Assembly: GCA_965220955.1 (NCBI GenBank)
Contig: CBDCRK010000041.1
Location: 1-41,561 of the forward strand
Reading direction: 5' to 3'
DNA length: 41,561 nt
Source of the DNA: CBDCRK01 sp965220955
GTDB lineage: Bacteria; Desulfobacterota; Binatia; Bin18; CBDCRK01
Below the pieces are notes generated by a model that saw nothing but the letters and a program-made list of their open reading frames with translations, was not told where the DNA came from and made no database searches. The first letter of the stretch is position 1, and each line of letters opens with the position of its first letter. The translations under genes were made by a program, and so were the position numbers. Shown in pieces: positions 6,570 through 13,983 of this stretch.

Positions 6570-7739
6570 TCAAGTGCGCAGCTGGGGCATAACGGTCTCG
6601 GCAAATCGCTGGAGCATCTCACGCTCCTGCTGGTAGGGAAACATAGCAATAAAATAGTTAAACCCAAGCTCCTGAAAGCTGCGTAGCGTTTCTGCCACAC
6701 GGTCCGGTATGCCAGCCGTGCCCACCATCCGGCCCCCCCGCAGTGCCGCAGTAGATCCCGGCACAGCCTTATCCCAGTCTGCTGCCCGCTTATCTAATTC
6801 TTCCTCACGCTCCACCACACACCCTACCATGAACAACGACTTCTCTATAGTGTTAAAATCCCGTCCCACGGCATCACAGTGACGCTGCAGCACCTCCATC
6901 TTTCTTTTCACCTCGGACAGCGGCACCCCAGGTAACATGTTCCAGCCATTCGCGTGTTCAGCCACCATGCGCAAAAGCTTCTTCTCCCCTGTTCCCCCAA
7001 TCCAGATCTTAAGCGGCTGCTGCACCGGCTTAGGCGCGCAAACCGCATTTTCCAGACGGTAGTGAATCCCCTTAAAAGACGCGCGTTCCTCGGTCCACAA
7101 CAGCCGAATGAGCTGTACCGCCTCTTCCAACTGCGCCAGCCGGGTCCCTACCGACGGAAAGTCAATACCATAGGCCCGGTATTCCATCTCTTTCCAGCCA
7201 GCGCCAATGCCAAACTCCAGCCGCCCGTTGCTAAGATGATCAAAGCTAGCGGCTATCTTGGCCAAGAAACTGGGTAGACGGTAGGAGTTACAGGTCACCA
7301 GGGTTCCCAGACGTAGCTGGGTGGTGATAGGCGCCAGGGCGGTGAGCAGGGTCCAGGCTTCCAGGCAGTTACGTTGCTCGGAACGGTCATCAAAGAAGAT
7401 ATGATCCGAGGCCCAGAGGGCGGTAAAATCAACACGCTCAGCCTCTTTGGCAATCTCAGCCACCTCGGGGTAGGTAAAGCCAAACTGGGGCTCAATCTGA
7501 ATGCCAAAACGAGTCATGTGTTCCTCCCTTAACGTTGTAGGAGCCTCTTTTCCTTCGGCAGCTTGATTTCCCGTTGCTTGCAAAGCCACAGCTTTCCCAT
7601 GTCGACCCAGAAGTCCACCATTAAACGCCGCAGCCCCGGCTAAGGCAGCACCGATACTCTTGAGAAACCGGCGCCGACTTAAGCTACTGTCTGTAACGTG
7701 GAGTGGTAATAAAGTTCTAATCTTCTGGTATTTGCTCAT
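6570..7739 (-). CDS. Tat-signal LLM-class (luciferase-like) oxidoreductase
   Basis: A 389-aa flavin- or F420-dependent luciferase-like monooxygenase. The enzyme domain begins around residue 75 (MTRFGIQIEPQFGFTYPEV) and continues with ALWASDHIFF, LRLGTLVTCN, GRLEFGIGAGWKEMEY and PLKIWIGGTGEKKLL, the usual TIM-barrel landmarks. In front is a Tat leader: SRRRFLKSIGAALAGAAAF (residues 21-39), with the twin-Arg motif RRRFLK. Export of an LLM enzyme is uncommon. The ATG at 7739 has GGGAGGGGG upstream, but Met75 (7517) also has a strong AAGGGAGGA site at proper distance, so exported and cytoplasmic forms may both be made. The GxGWxxxEY pattern is common in F420-using members; the cofactor is not proven. 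Confidence 0.88.
   Translation of the reverse strand: MSKYQKIRTLLPLHVTDSSLSRRRFLKSIGAALAGAAAFNGGLLGRHGKAVALQATGNQAAEGKEAPTTLREEHMTRFGIQIEPQFGFTYPEVAEIAKEAERVDFTALWASDHIFFDDRSEQRNCLEAWTLLTALAPITTQLRLGTLVTCNSYRLPSFLAKIAASFDHLSNGRLEFGIGAGWKEMEYRAYGIDFPSVGTRLAQLEEAVQLIRLLWTEERASFKGIHYRLENAVCAPKPVQQPLKIWIGGTGEKKLLRMVAEHANGWNMLPGVPLSEVKRKMEVLQRHCDAVGRDFNTIEKSLFMVGCVVEREEELDKRAADWDKAVPGSTAALRGGRMVGTAGIPDRVAETLRSFQELGFNYFIAMFPYQQEREMLQRFAETVMPQLRT
7515..7530 (-). promoter_or_regulatory. internal ribosome binding site and ATG inside the Tat-LLM gene
   Basis: Minus-strand AAGGGAGGAACAC followed by ATG (7517-7515) is a near-perfect Shine-Dalgarno at good spacing in front of Met75. Met75 is exactly where leaderless members of the LLM family begin. 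It could produce a second, cytoplasmic enzyme form, or be the ancestral start left after a Tat leader was added. Confidence 0.6.
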
Positions 7740-7923
7740 AAGTCCCCCTCCCTAACGTGAAGTAGGGTCAGTGTCAATTAAAGAGTTTTCAGTCATCAGC
7801 TCTCAGCAGTCAGCCAGGCAACGACTTGTCACGCTCCACACGAAACTGCGTTGCTTTTAGTCACTCTTCAATAAGCCCTCTGTTCCTAGAAAAGCCTTGA
7901 TAAAGAAGGTACAATGAATCTTA
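7740..7923. other. divergent intergenic region before hemE
   Basis: The gap of 184 bases separates the minus-strand LLM gene from the plus-strand heme genes, so promoters for both should lie here. I could not find a convincing -35/-10 pair for hemE. At 7791-7815 there is a short-period run built on CAG/TCAG (CAGTCATCAGCTCTCAGCAG), a low-complexity repeat with no assigned role. Confidence 0.3.
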
Positions 7924-8979
7924 ATGGAGCATTTAGACATCCCCCATTCCCCTTTTCTGCGGGCGTGTCGCCGTGAACCCACAGCATACACGCCCGTGTG
8001 GCTAATGCGCCAAGCTGGCCGTTATATGCCCGAGTATCGGGCCCTGCGCGAAAAGGTCTCTTTTTTAACCTTGTGCAAGAGTCCCGACCTGGCTGCCGAG
8101 GTCACTGTATCAGCAGTGGAACGGCTTGGCGTTGATGCCGCTATTATTTTTGCCGACATTCTTTTGATCCTTGAGCCTATGGGGATAGGACTGAAATTTG
8201 CCAAGAACAATGGCCCAGTAATCCATAATCCTGTGCGTCAAAGCGCTGATGTCGACCGGCTGGCAGAAGTTAGCCCGGCAGAATCGGTGTCGTTTGTTTT
8301 TGCAGCGATTCGCAAAGCACGAGCGAATCTACCCGAAAAGATTCCGCTGATCGGTTTCTCTGGTGCCCCTTTTACTCTAGCTTCATACCTGATCGAAGGG
8401 GGCGGCTCTCGCCATTATATCCATACCAAGGGCTTGATGTATCGTGATCCCGGAGCCTGGCGGGCATTGATGGAGCGACTGGTTCGGGCGATTACAGCCT
8501 ATTTAAATGGACAAATTGTGGCAGGAGCACAGGCTGTGCAATTGTTTGACTCCTGGGTTGGCTGTTTAAGCCCTGAGGATTACCGTACCTTTGTTCTTCC
8601 TTTTATGAAAGAGCTCATTCACAAGATTACCCCCGGGGCGCCCGTGATCCATTTTGGCACCGGTACTGCTGGGCTCCTTGAACTCATGCGTGAGGCTGGA
8701 GGCGACGTGATCGGGGTGGACTGGCGTATTGATCTTACTGAGGCCTGGCAACGGATAGGGCACAATGTAGCCATACAAGGAAACCTCGATCCTGTGGCCT
8801 TATTCGCCCCTCGTGACGAACTGCGCCGCCAGGCACAGCGGGTTCTCAAAGCCGCTGGCGGGCGTCCGGGACATATCTTTAACCTCGGGCATGGGATTCT
8901 TCCAGAAACACCGATGGACAACGTTATTGCTTTGGTGGACGCTGTGCACGAACTGACTGCGCAGGACACGGCACCATGA
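7924..8979 (+). CDS. hemE: uroporphyrinogen decarboxylase
   Basis: Converts uroporphyrinogen III to coproporphyrinogen III in the cytoplasm by removing four carboxyl groups, with no cofactor. The 351-aa protein has the family signature PVWLMRQAGRYMPEYR (residues 24-39, Arg29 and Arg33 contacting substrate carboxylates), Asp78 in IIFADILL (the essential Asp), GFSGAPFTLASYLIEGG and the C-terminal FNLGHGILPETP. The length is normal. The ATG at 7924 has only a modest GAAGGT site about 13 bases upstream. Its stop overlaps the hemH start (ATGA), so translation is probably coupled. Confidence 0.97.
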   Translation: MEHLDIPHSPFLRACRREPTAYTPVWLMRQAGRYMPEYRALREKVSFLTLCKSPDLAAEVTVSAVERLGVDAAIIFADILLILEPMGIGLKFAKNNGPVIHNPVRQSADVDRLAEVSPAESVSFVFAAIRKARANLPEKIPLIGFSGAPFTLASYLIEGGGSRHYIHTKGLMYRDPGAWRALMERLVRAITAYLNGQIVAGAQAVQLFDSWVGCLSPEDYRTFVLPFMKELIHKITPGAPVIHFGTGTAGLLELMREAGGDVIGVDWRIDLTEAWQRIGHNVAIQGNLDPVALFAPRDELRRQAQRVLKAAGGRPGHIFNLGHGILPETPMDNVIALVDAVHELTAQDTAP

Positions 8980-9911
8980 GCTATGACGCAGTTCTGTTGA
9001 TTGCCTTTGGCGGACCGGAAAAGATGGAAGACGTCCGCCCGTTTCTGGCTAATGTGCTTAGAGGCCGGCCGGTTCGAGCAGAACGCCTTGAGGAAGTTGT
9101 GTGCCATTATGAACTATTCGGCGGCCGGTCGCCACTCAACGAAATGACCTTCCGGCAGGCGCAGGCGCTACAAGAGCTGCTCGAACAGAATGGACCCAGG
9201 CTGCCCGTATACATTGGCATGCGTAACTGGAGTCCTTACCTCCACACAACACTCACCCAAATGGCTGGGGATGGAGTCTCCCGAGCTCTTGGGTTTATTC
9301 TCTCGGCCCAGCAGAGCCATGCAGGCTGGAACCGCTACCGGGAAGATGTCGAAGTCGCGCGCCAGCAATTGGGCGGGCATGCTCCGCTGGTTGATTTTAC
9401 ACCGGGCTGGCATGATCATCCGCTATTTATTGAGACTATGGCTGAGCTGGTAGGCGCTGCTTTGGCTGAGGTGCCAGACATACGCCGGGCACAAACACCG
9501 CTGGTCTTTACCGCCCACAGTGTTCCTATGGCTATGCCAGGCACTGCCGTCTACACAATGCAGGTTAGCAAATCAGCCAGCCTGGTAGCAGAAAAAGTCG
9601 GACATGCTAGGTGGTCTATTGCTTATCAGAGTCGCAGTGGGAACCCACGAATTCCCTGGCTAGAGCCGGATATTGGCCAGGTTATTTCCCAGCTTGCCAC
9701 AACAGGATCCAAGGAACTGGTGGTTGTTCCCATTGGGTTTGTTTGCGATCACATCGAGGTGATCTATGACCTCGATATCGAGGCCAGACAGATAGCTGAG
9801 GCCCATGGGCTGCGTCAGATCCGCGCTGCCACTGTAAATGACCATCCTACCTTTATTCGTATGATGGCCAATGTGGTGCATAGAGTAATCAAGCAAAATA
9901 CGGGAGCATAG
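8976..9911 (+). CDS. hemH: ferrochelatase (protoporphyrin or coproporphyrin type)
   Basis: Inserts Fe2+ into the porphyrin ring. The 311-aa protein keeps the catalytic His181 (FTAHSVP) and Glu261 (CDHIEVIYDLD), plus the SPLNEMT and YQSRSGNPRIPWLEPD segments. It is about the size of the soluble B. subtilis enzyme and has no C-terminal [2Fe-2S] cysteine extension. Gene order hemE-hemH-hemY is that of Gram-positive bacteria, where the enzyme (CpfC) uses coproporphyrin III; position 11 here is Phe, near where the B. subtilis enzyme has Tyr13. Whether this one uses protoporphyrin or coproporphyrin is not settled by sequence reading. It overlaps hemE by 4 bases and ends 2 bases before hemY. Confidence 0.95.
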   Translation: MSYDAVLLIAFGGPEKMEDVRPFLANVLRGRPVRAERLEEVVCHYELFGGRSPLNEMTFRQAQALQELLEQNGPRLPVYIGMRNWSPYLHTTLTQMAGDGVSRALGFILSAQQSHAGWNRYREDVEVARQQLGGHAPLVDFTPGWHDHPLFIETMAELVGAALAEVPDIRRAQTPLVFTAHSVPMAMPGTAVYTMQVSKSASLVAEKVGHARWSIAYQSRSGNPRIPWLEPDIGQVISQLATTGSKELVVVPIGFVCDHIEVIYDLDIEARQIAEAHGLRQIRAATVNDHPTFIRMMANVVHRVIKQNTGA

Positions 9912-9913
9912 GC

Positions 9914-11404
9914 ATGGCGGGTTCGCAATCTCCGCACATTGTGGTTATTGGTGGTGGCATTGCCGGGTTAGCTGCAGCCCATCGGGTGATTGAGTTAAGC
10001 CCGTCACACCCCTTGCCACCAATCCTCACGCTTATCGAGGCCAGCGGCCGTCTGGGTGGAACCATTGCCACCGAACAGCAAGACGGCTTTCTCCTTGAGG
10101 TAGGTCCTGACTCGTTTATTTCAGAGAAACCCTGGGCTTTGGCACTGTGTCAACGGATAGGTCTGGAATCACATCTGATGGGGACACGGAACGAGTATCG
10201 GTCCACTTTTATTGTTCACCGCGGGCGGCTGGAACCGCTGCCTGAAGGTTTTGTTCTGCTAGCCCCAACAAAGATGGGAGCGCTTGCACGCTCACGCCTT
10301 TTTTCCTGGCCCGGCAAGCTACGGATGGCCCTCGACCTGGTTTTGCCTCGTGCTGTGCACCAAGACGATGAGAGCCTGGGAGCTTTTGTTCGGCGCCGTC
10401 TAGGTCGAGAGGCTCTGGAGCGCGTAGCCCAGCCGCTTGTAGGGGGGATCTACACTGCTGACCCTGATCACCTGAGCCTGGCTGCTACCATGCCCCGATT
10501 TCTGCAGATGGAACGCGATCATGGTAGTATTATCCGTGCCATGTGGCAGGCCGGACTTAAGAGGCCCCAAGAGGCGCAGGGGGCGAGCGGTGCACGTTGG
10601 GGCCTCTTTGTTACTCTCCGCCAGGGAATGCAAGAACTGGTCGATGCCTTAGCAGCAAGGCTCGCCGAAGGGCTTGCCAACAGCCTTCCCGCCGAGTCGG
10701 TCCAGTGTCATACCAAGGTAGCCAGGGTGCTACCCAATGAGGGCCGATGGATGGTTGAACTAGCCGATGGTACAGGGCTGACAGCCGATGGGGTTGTGCT
10801 GGCTACACCGGCCTACCAAACCGCACGCTTGGTGCAGGATTTCGATCCTCACCTGGCCGACAGCCTGGACCGCATCCCCTATAGCTCGGCGGCAACCGTG
10901 AGCCTAGCTTTTCGTCGAGAGCAGGTAGTGCATCCGCTTAACGGCTTTGGCTTTGTTGTTCCCCGGAGTGAAAACTGCTCCATCATTGCCTGCACTTTCT
11001 CTAGCGTGAAATACAGTGGCCGCGCTCCAGAAGGGCATGTGCTCTTGCGCGCTTTTGTGGGCGGTGCCCTACAGGAGGAACTCTTTTCTCTCAGCGATCA
11101 AGAGATGGAACAGACTGTGCGTAGGGAGCTGGGGGAGCTGCTTAACATCCATACCCCGCCACGGTTTATGCGCATTTTCCGCCACCCCCGCTCAATGCCG
11201 CAATATCTTGTCGGACACCTAAAGCGCATTGAGGCTATTGAGAAAAGGCTGGCATCCCACCCAGGGTTAACGCTCGCTGGCAGCGCCTATCGAGGGGTGG
11301 GCATTGCCGACTGTGTCCGTGGCGGTGAAGCAGCAGCAGAAACTCTACTTGCATGTTCGAGTACTGACTATACCTCCTCCCCCGCATCCCGTATGAGTGC
11401 CTAA
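9914..11404 (+). CDS. hemY: FAD-dependent protoporphyrinogen/coproporphyrinogen oxidase
   Basis: Oxidises the porphyrinogen to porphyrin with O2 and FAD. The 496-aa protein begins with the dinucleotide-binding fold IVVIGGGIAGLAAAHR (residues 9-24) and has RLGGTIATEQQDGFLLEVGPDSF in two parts, GGIYTADPDHLSL and the C-terminal FAD motif GSAYRGVGIADCVRGG. This identifies the HemY/HemG2 family rather than the flavodoxin-like HemG or HemJ. It is the last gene of a compact three-gene heme operon. In the classic pathway it would act on protoporphyrinogen IX; in the coproporphyrin-dependent route (then called CgoX) on coproporphyrinogen III. No hemQ/chdC, hemF or hemN is in the window to decide. Confidence 0.95.
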   Translation: MAGSQSPHIVVIGGGIAGLAAAHRVIELSPSHPLPPILTLIEASGRLGGTIATEQQDGFLLEVGPDSFISEKPWALALCQRIGLESHLMGTRNEYRSTFIVHRGRLEPLPEGFVLLAPTKMGALARSRLFSWPGKLRMALDLVLPRAVHQDDESLGAFVRRRLGREALERVAQPLVGGIYTADPDHLSLAATMPRFLQMERDHGSIIRAMWQAGLKRPQEAQGASGARWGLFVTLRQGMQELVDALAARLAEGLANSLPAESVQCHTKVARVLPNEGRWMVELADGTGLTADGVVLATPAYQTARLVQDFDPHLADSLDRIPYSSAATVSLAFRREQVVHPLNGFGFVVPRSENCSIIACTFSSVKYSGRAPEGHVLLRAFVGGALQEELFSLSDQEMEQTVRRELGELLNIHTPPRFMRIFRHPRSMPQYLVGHLKRIEAIEKRLASHPGLTLAGSAYRGVGIADCVRGGEAAAETLLACSSTDYTSSPASRMSA

Positions 11405-11576
11405 CAGGCATACTATTAATGAGTTTACCGCCATAACTTGCGGGCACACCCATTATCCTGAAGACATTCAAGTCGATGGTGTACGATATATTAATACCGG
11501 TTCTTGGACCGAAACACCTAGCTTCTATTTATCCGTGACCCAGGATGCTCTGACTTTGAAACCTGCGCTAGAGTAG
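11397..11576 (+). pseudogene. 3' fragment of a calcineurin-like metallophosphoesterase
   Basis: Reading from a possible GTG at 11397 there is an open frame of 59 codons to the TAG at 11574. It contains ITCGHTHYPE (GHTH metal-binding motif) followed by VRYINTGSWTETPSFYL, the typical end of a metallophosphoesterase such as the LpxH/UDP-diacylglucosamine-diphosphatase-like group. All upstream metal-binding motifs (DxH, GNHD) are missing, and the frame starts inside the end of hemY. I infer a truncated relic whose 5' part was lost when the heme operon or another segment was joined here. The fragment occupies most of the gap between hemY and the next gene. Confidence 0.65.
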
Positions 11577-11598
11577 TCTCCAACCCGGCTCCTGTGGG

Positions 11599-12618
11599 TT
11601 AACGAAAGGCCGGGATCACTTTGCTGGCAAACAACTCCAGGTGTGGTTGCGCCCACTCAGCCGGCAGCCCTGGCGGCAGTGTCCAAGAATAGAAGTGGGT
11701 CAATGGCACCTCAGAGGCATAGTCCCGAATCATCTTGATGCAGGTATCCACGTCCACCACATTAAATATCCCCAGCTCGCGCAGGTGAGCCTGGTCGCGG
11801 ATGCGGGGGATGATGGACACGCCTGCCTTCTCTCCCCATTCGGAGTAGGCGTTCATCTGATAAAGGACATGGTCCGCAGCCTCGTGCCAACTCTTATCCG
11901 GGTCTGCGGCCGGAATCAGCCAGGCAAAGCCACCGGCAAGTTTGATATTGTTGGTTGGCTTGCCCAGTTTCTGTAACTCACTCACATACTGCTCATACGC
12001 CCCCTTGATGGGCCCGGTGCCAATGTACCCGTCCCCATACTTGGCGGCGCGTCGCATTGCCGGTGGAGTAAATCCGCCAACCCATAACGGTGGCCTAGGC
12101 TGCTGGATAGGCTCGGGAGCCAACTTTGCCTTGTTGACCTCATAATATTTGCCCTGAAAGGTCAGGGTCTCCCCCTCCCACAGACGGCGGATAATCTCCA
12201 GGCCCTCGTTCGTTCTGCCACCACGCTCCTTGCTGGAAACAGCAAAGCCCTCAAACTCCTCGACTTTATAGCCCACGCCCACGCCTAGCTCAAACCGTCC
12301 ACCGGAGATTACGTCTACCGTGGCCCCATCCTCAGCTAAGCGCACGGGGTTGTGAAACGGCAAGAGTACCACACTGGTGCCAATGCGAATCTTTTTTGTC
12401 CGGGCGGCAATAGCCGCAGCAATCGGCATAAGCGCTGGTGAGTATCCATCGTCAATAAAATGGTGTTCAGAAAGCCAGATATCGTCAAAGCCATGGTGTT
12501 CGCCCCAGGCGATCTGGTCAAAGATCTCGCCGTAGACCTGGTCATAGGGTCGTTTCCAAGCCGAAGGATTACGGAAGTCGTACCACAGGCCAAAGCGTAG
12601 TTTTGGGCTCTCACTCAT
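11599..12618 (-). CDS. LLM-class flavin-dependent oxidoreductase
   Basis: A 339-aa luciferase-like monooxygenase family protein. Landmarks are LRFGLWYDFRNP at the start, DDIWLSEHHFIDDGYSP (typical of bacterial-luciferase-like enzymes), IRIGTSVVLLPFHNPVRLAEDGATVDVISGGRFELGVG in consecutive stretches and PPLWVGGFTPPAMRRAA. Unlike the LLM gene at 6570 it has no signal sequence. The EHH motif and the HNPVRLAED stretch are common to FMN-type monooxygenases, so a two-component oxygenase needing a separate reductase is possible; F420 use cannot be excluded. The ATG at 12618 has an AAGGAGGG site. It stands alone, flanked by decayed sequences. Confidence 0.9.
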   Translation of the reverse strand: MSESPKLRFGLWYDFRNPSAWKRPYDQVYGEIFDQIAWGEHHGFDDIWLSEHHFIDDGYSPALMPIAAAIAARTKKIRIGTSVVLLPFHNPVRLAEDGATVDVISGGRFELGVGVGYKVEEFEGFAVSSKERGGRTNEGLEIIRRLWEGETLTFQGKYYEVNKAKLAPEPIQQPRPPLWVGGFTPPAMRRAAKYGDGYIGTGPIKGAYEQYVSELQKLGKPTNNIKLAGGFAWLIPAADPDKSWHEAADHVLYQMNAYSEWGEKAGVSIIPRIRDQAHLRELGIFNVVDVDTCIKMIRDYASEVPLTHFYSWTLPPGLPAEWAQPHLELFASKVIPAFR

Positions 12619-12648
12619 ATTAAATCCCTCCTTACCGTCGTCGTTGAT

Positions 12649-12829
12649 GCTAGCTTTTCTAACAGCGCTCTCGCCTCTTTCAAGTCCACCGTGTCAAACC
12701 CCTCAGTGAACTAGTTGTAAATCTCTGCCGGGCCTCTTTCTTCTTGCCCTGTTTCTGCCACAGACGACTCAAGCTCACCATTGCCCGCAGCTCCTAAGGA
12801 CTTAGCGCTCTGACAACGAGCAACGTCGA
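12649..12829 (-). pseudogene. C-terminal relic of a TPR/adenylate-cyclase-type ATPase protein
   Basis: Translated in shifting frames on the minus strand, this stretch gives IDVARCQSAKSL, then after a frameshift ELRAMVSLSRLWQKQGKK, and after another shift EIYN, a stop, FTEGFDTVDLKEARALLEKL. From memory this is the conserved C-terminus of large predicted-ATPase proteins with class III cyclase and TPR regions, where relatives read SLSRLWQQQGK and IYNWFTEGFDTADLKEA. The TAG stop here stands in place of the Trp codon. At least two frame disruptions and one nonsense codon show a dead remnant. It joins directly to a PIN fragment at about 12830. Confidence 0.65.
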
Positions 12830-12920
12830 TGGCCAGTAGATCGTTATCTCCCGTTACCAGCACGTCTGCCCGAGAGGTAAGACAGCACTCCAGAATCATA
12901 TCGGGTAAAACTCTGTAACA
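12830..12920 (-). pseudogene. 3' fragment of a PIN-domain toxin gene
   Basis: The minus strand reads CYRVLPDMILECCLTSRADV (in frame from 12920) and then LVTGDNDLLAI. This matches the last catalytic part of PIN-family toxins (typical pattern DPDDD-ILECALAAGADVLVTGDKDLL). There is no N-terminal half: an in-frame TAG lies three codons upstream of the first recognisable residue. After LLAI the frame runs straight into the TPR-protein relic, so the surviving 62-codon frame (12711-12899) is an accidental chimera. Confidence 0.6.
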
Positions 12921-12941
12921 AGGCTACAGTCTCACCTTATT

Positions 12942-13445
12942 TTATCCTAGTATGTCCTGGGGGCTATAAACTCTCACTCCTTCAACTCTTTCAAAGTCCT
13001 TATCCATAGTAGCCAGGTTGACCATACCTACTAAATTTATCATGGCCGCTGTAAAAGAATCGTTTACCAAAAGCCCACATTCTTCCCTGAAGCGAAAACT
13101 TGACTGAATAGTTTCCCTCGCTAGAGGAAGCACCGTAATTCCCATGTCCATAATGGATAACGTCTGAGTTTGATATCTTGTAAGCTTTTTGACAATGTCC
13201 GGTTTCTTCTTCAGTTTTTTAACCACGTTTCCAGGTCGAACAAATCCGTTTATTACTGCCTCAACCATCATAAGGCGGTGAAGCACTTCAATAAGGATAT
13301 TCATTCCTGTCACCCCTGCCAGCTCCCCGTTCTCACACCGTTTCAGAAATAAAGTAGATTCGTCAGAAACTCCCGTAAAATGGTATACAAAGATATTCGT
13401 ATCGATAAAAATTGTTTCTTCTGCTTGAATCTCACTTAGCCTCAT
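12942..13445 (-). CDS. PIN-domain (VapC-like) toxin
   Basis: A complete 167-aa PIN-domain RNase toxin. All four expected acidic positions are visible: Asp15 (FIDTNIFVYHF), Glu53 (LIEVLHRL), Asp129 (LVNDSFTAA) and Asp148 (ATMDKDF). A Lys-rich helical insert lies at about 76-88. It overlaps its ribbon-helix-helix antitoxin gene by 14 bases and would be translated from the same mRNA. Of the PIN-type sequences in this window it is the only one with a full catalytic set. The base composition is more AT-rich than the neighbouring metabolic genes, as expected for a mobile module. Confidence 0.9.
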   Translation of the reverse strand: MRLSEIQAEETIFIDTNIFVYHFTGVSDESTLFLKRCENGELAGVTGMNILIEVLHRLMMVEAVINGFVRPGNVVKKLKKKPDIVKKLTRYQTQTLSIMDMGITVLPLARETIQSSFRFREECGLLVNDSFTAAMINLVGMVNLATMDKDFERVEGVRVYSPQDILG

Positions 13446-13665
13446 AGAATGACTCTTCCTCTAAAATAGCTTTTACTATCTTTGGAGATGCCGGTATCGC
13501 TCCTTGGGTTCGCTCAACCACTTTTCCCTGCTTTTTCTGCAAGTATTGTGTTAGAGCTTCTTCAATAACATCCGAGAGCCTTCTTTTCTCCTTTGCCGCA
13601 ATAACCTTCAGTGCAGTAATCACCTTTTCATCTAAGACAGTGCCAACCTTTTGTTTCACTTGCAC
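13432..13665 (-). CDS. ribbon-helix-helix antitoxin
   Basis: A 77-aa antitoxin. The N-terminal half (KVGTVLDEKVITALKVIAAK then KRRLSDVIEEALTQYL) has the strand-helix-helix pattern of CopG/RHH DNA-binding proteins, and the C-terminal tail would bind the PIN toxin. The start is GTG at 13665, preceded by AAGGAGA at good spacing. It overlaps the toxin start and should repress the shared promoter. Confidence 0.85.
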   Translation of the reverse strand: MQVKQKVGTVLDEKVITALKVIAAKEKRRLSDVIEEALTQYLQKKQGKVVERTQGAIPASPKIVKAILEEESFYEAK

Positions 13666-13683
13666 AGTTGTCTCCTTTTCTCT

Positions 13684-13724
13684 TAGCTATAAAAAAATGA
13701 TAAGCTATGTTGATAAGAAATCAA
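13684..13724 (-). promoter_or_regulatory. promoter and repeat operator of the RHH/PIN pair
   Basis: On the minus strand TTGATT (13719-13724) is followed after 16 bases by TATCAT (13697-13702), a reasonable sigma70 promoter. Two near-identical copies, ATAGCTTATC and ATAGCTAAG, flank an A/T run around the -10, a likely operator for the RHH antitoxin. The operator role is inferred. Confidence 0.5.
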
Positions 13725-13983
13725 GATTTAGATCTGGTTTTCTACCTTTATGATACACGGGCTCCGGGGAAGAGGGTGCTTATAACTCTAAAGACTTGGG
13801 GCTCTGGCGATCGGCGATATGGAGGCTTGGCGAAAACAACTTGCCTTTTGTCTCACTAATGGGCTATAGATGCGCAAACCTGTTCCCAAAGAGCATAACC
13901 TCTTGCCGCCAGGTTTTCGCTCTGTAACAGACTGACCGAGACTATCGGCTCATCAGCGTCAGTGACACGAAAAAGGAGGAAGG
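13725..13983 (+). promoter_or_regulatory. region upstream of the D-aminoacylase operon
   Basis: A possible sigma70 promoter for the downstream operon is TTGCCT (13841-13846), an 18-base spacer and TATAGA (13865-13870). A 21-codon frame starting at 13871 has no features and is not called. An AAAGGAGGAAGG ribosome site precedes the ATG at 13984. Nothing else was recognised here. Confidence 0.35.

Noticed and set aside
7791..7815. CAG/TCAG run considered as a CRISPR-like or VNTR array
   Set aside because: Too short and irregular; there is no spacer-repeat structure.
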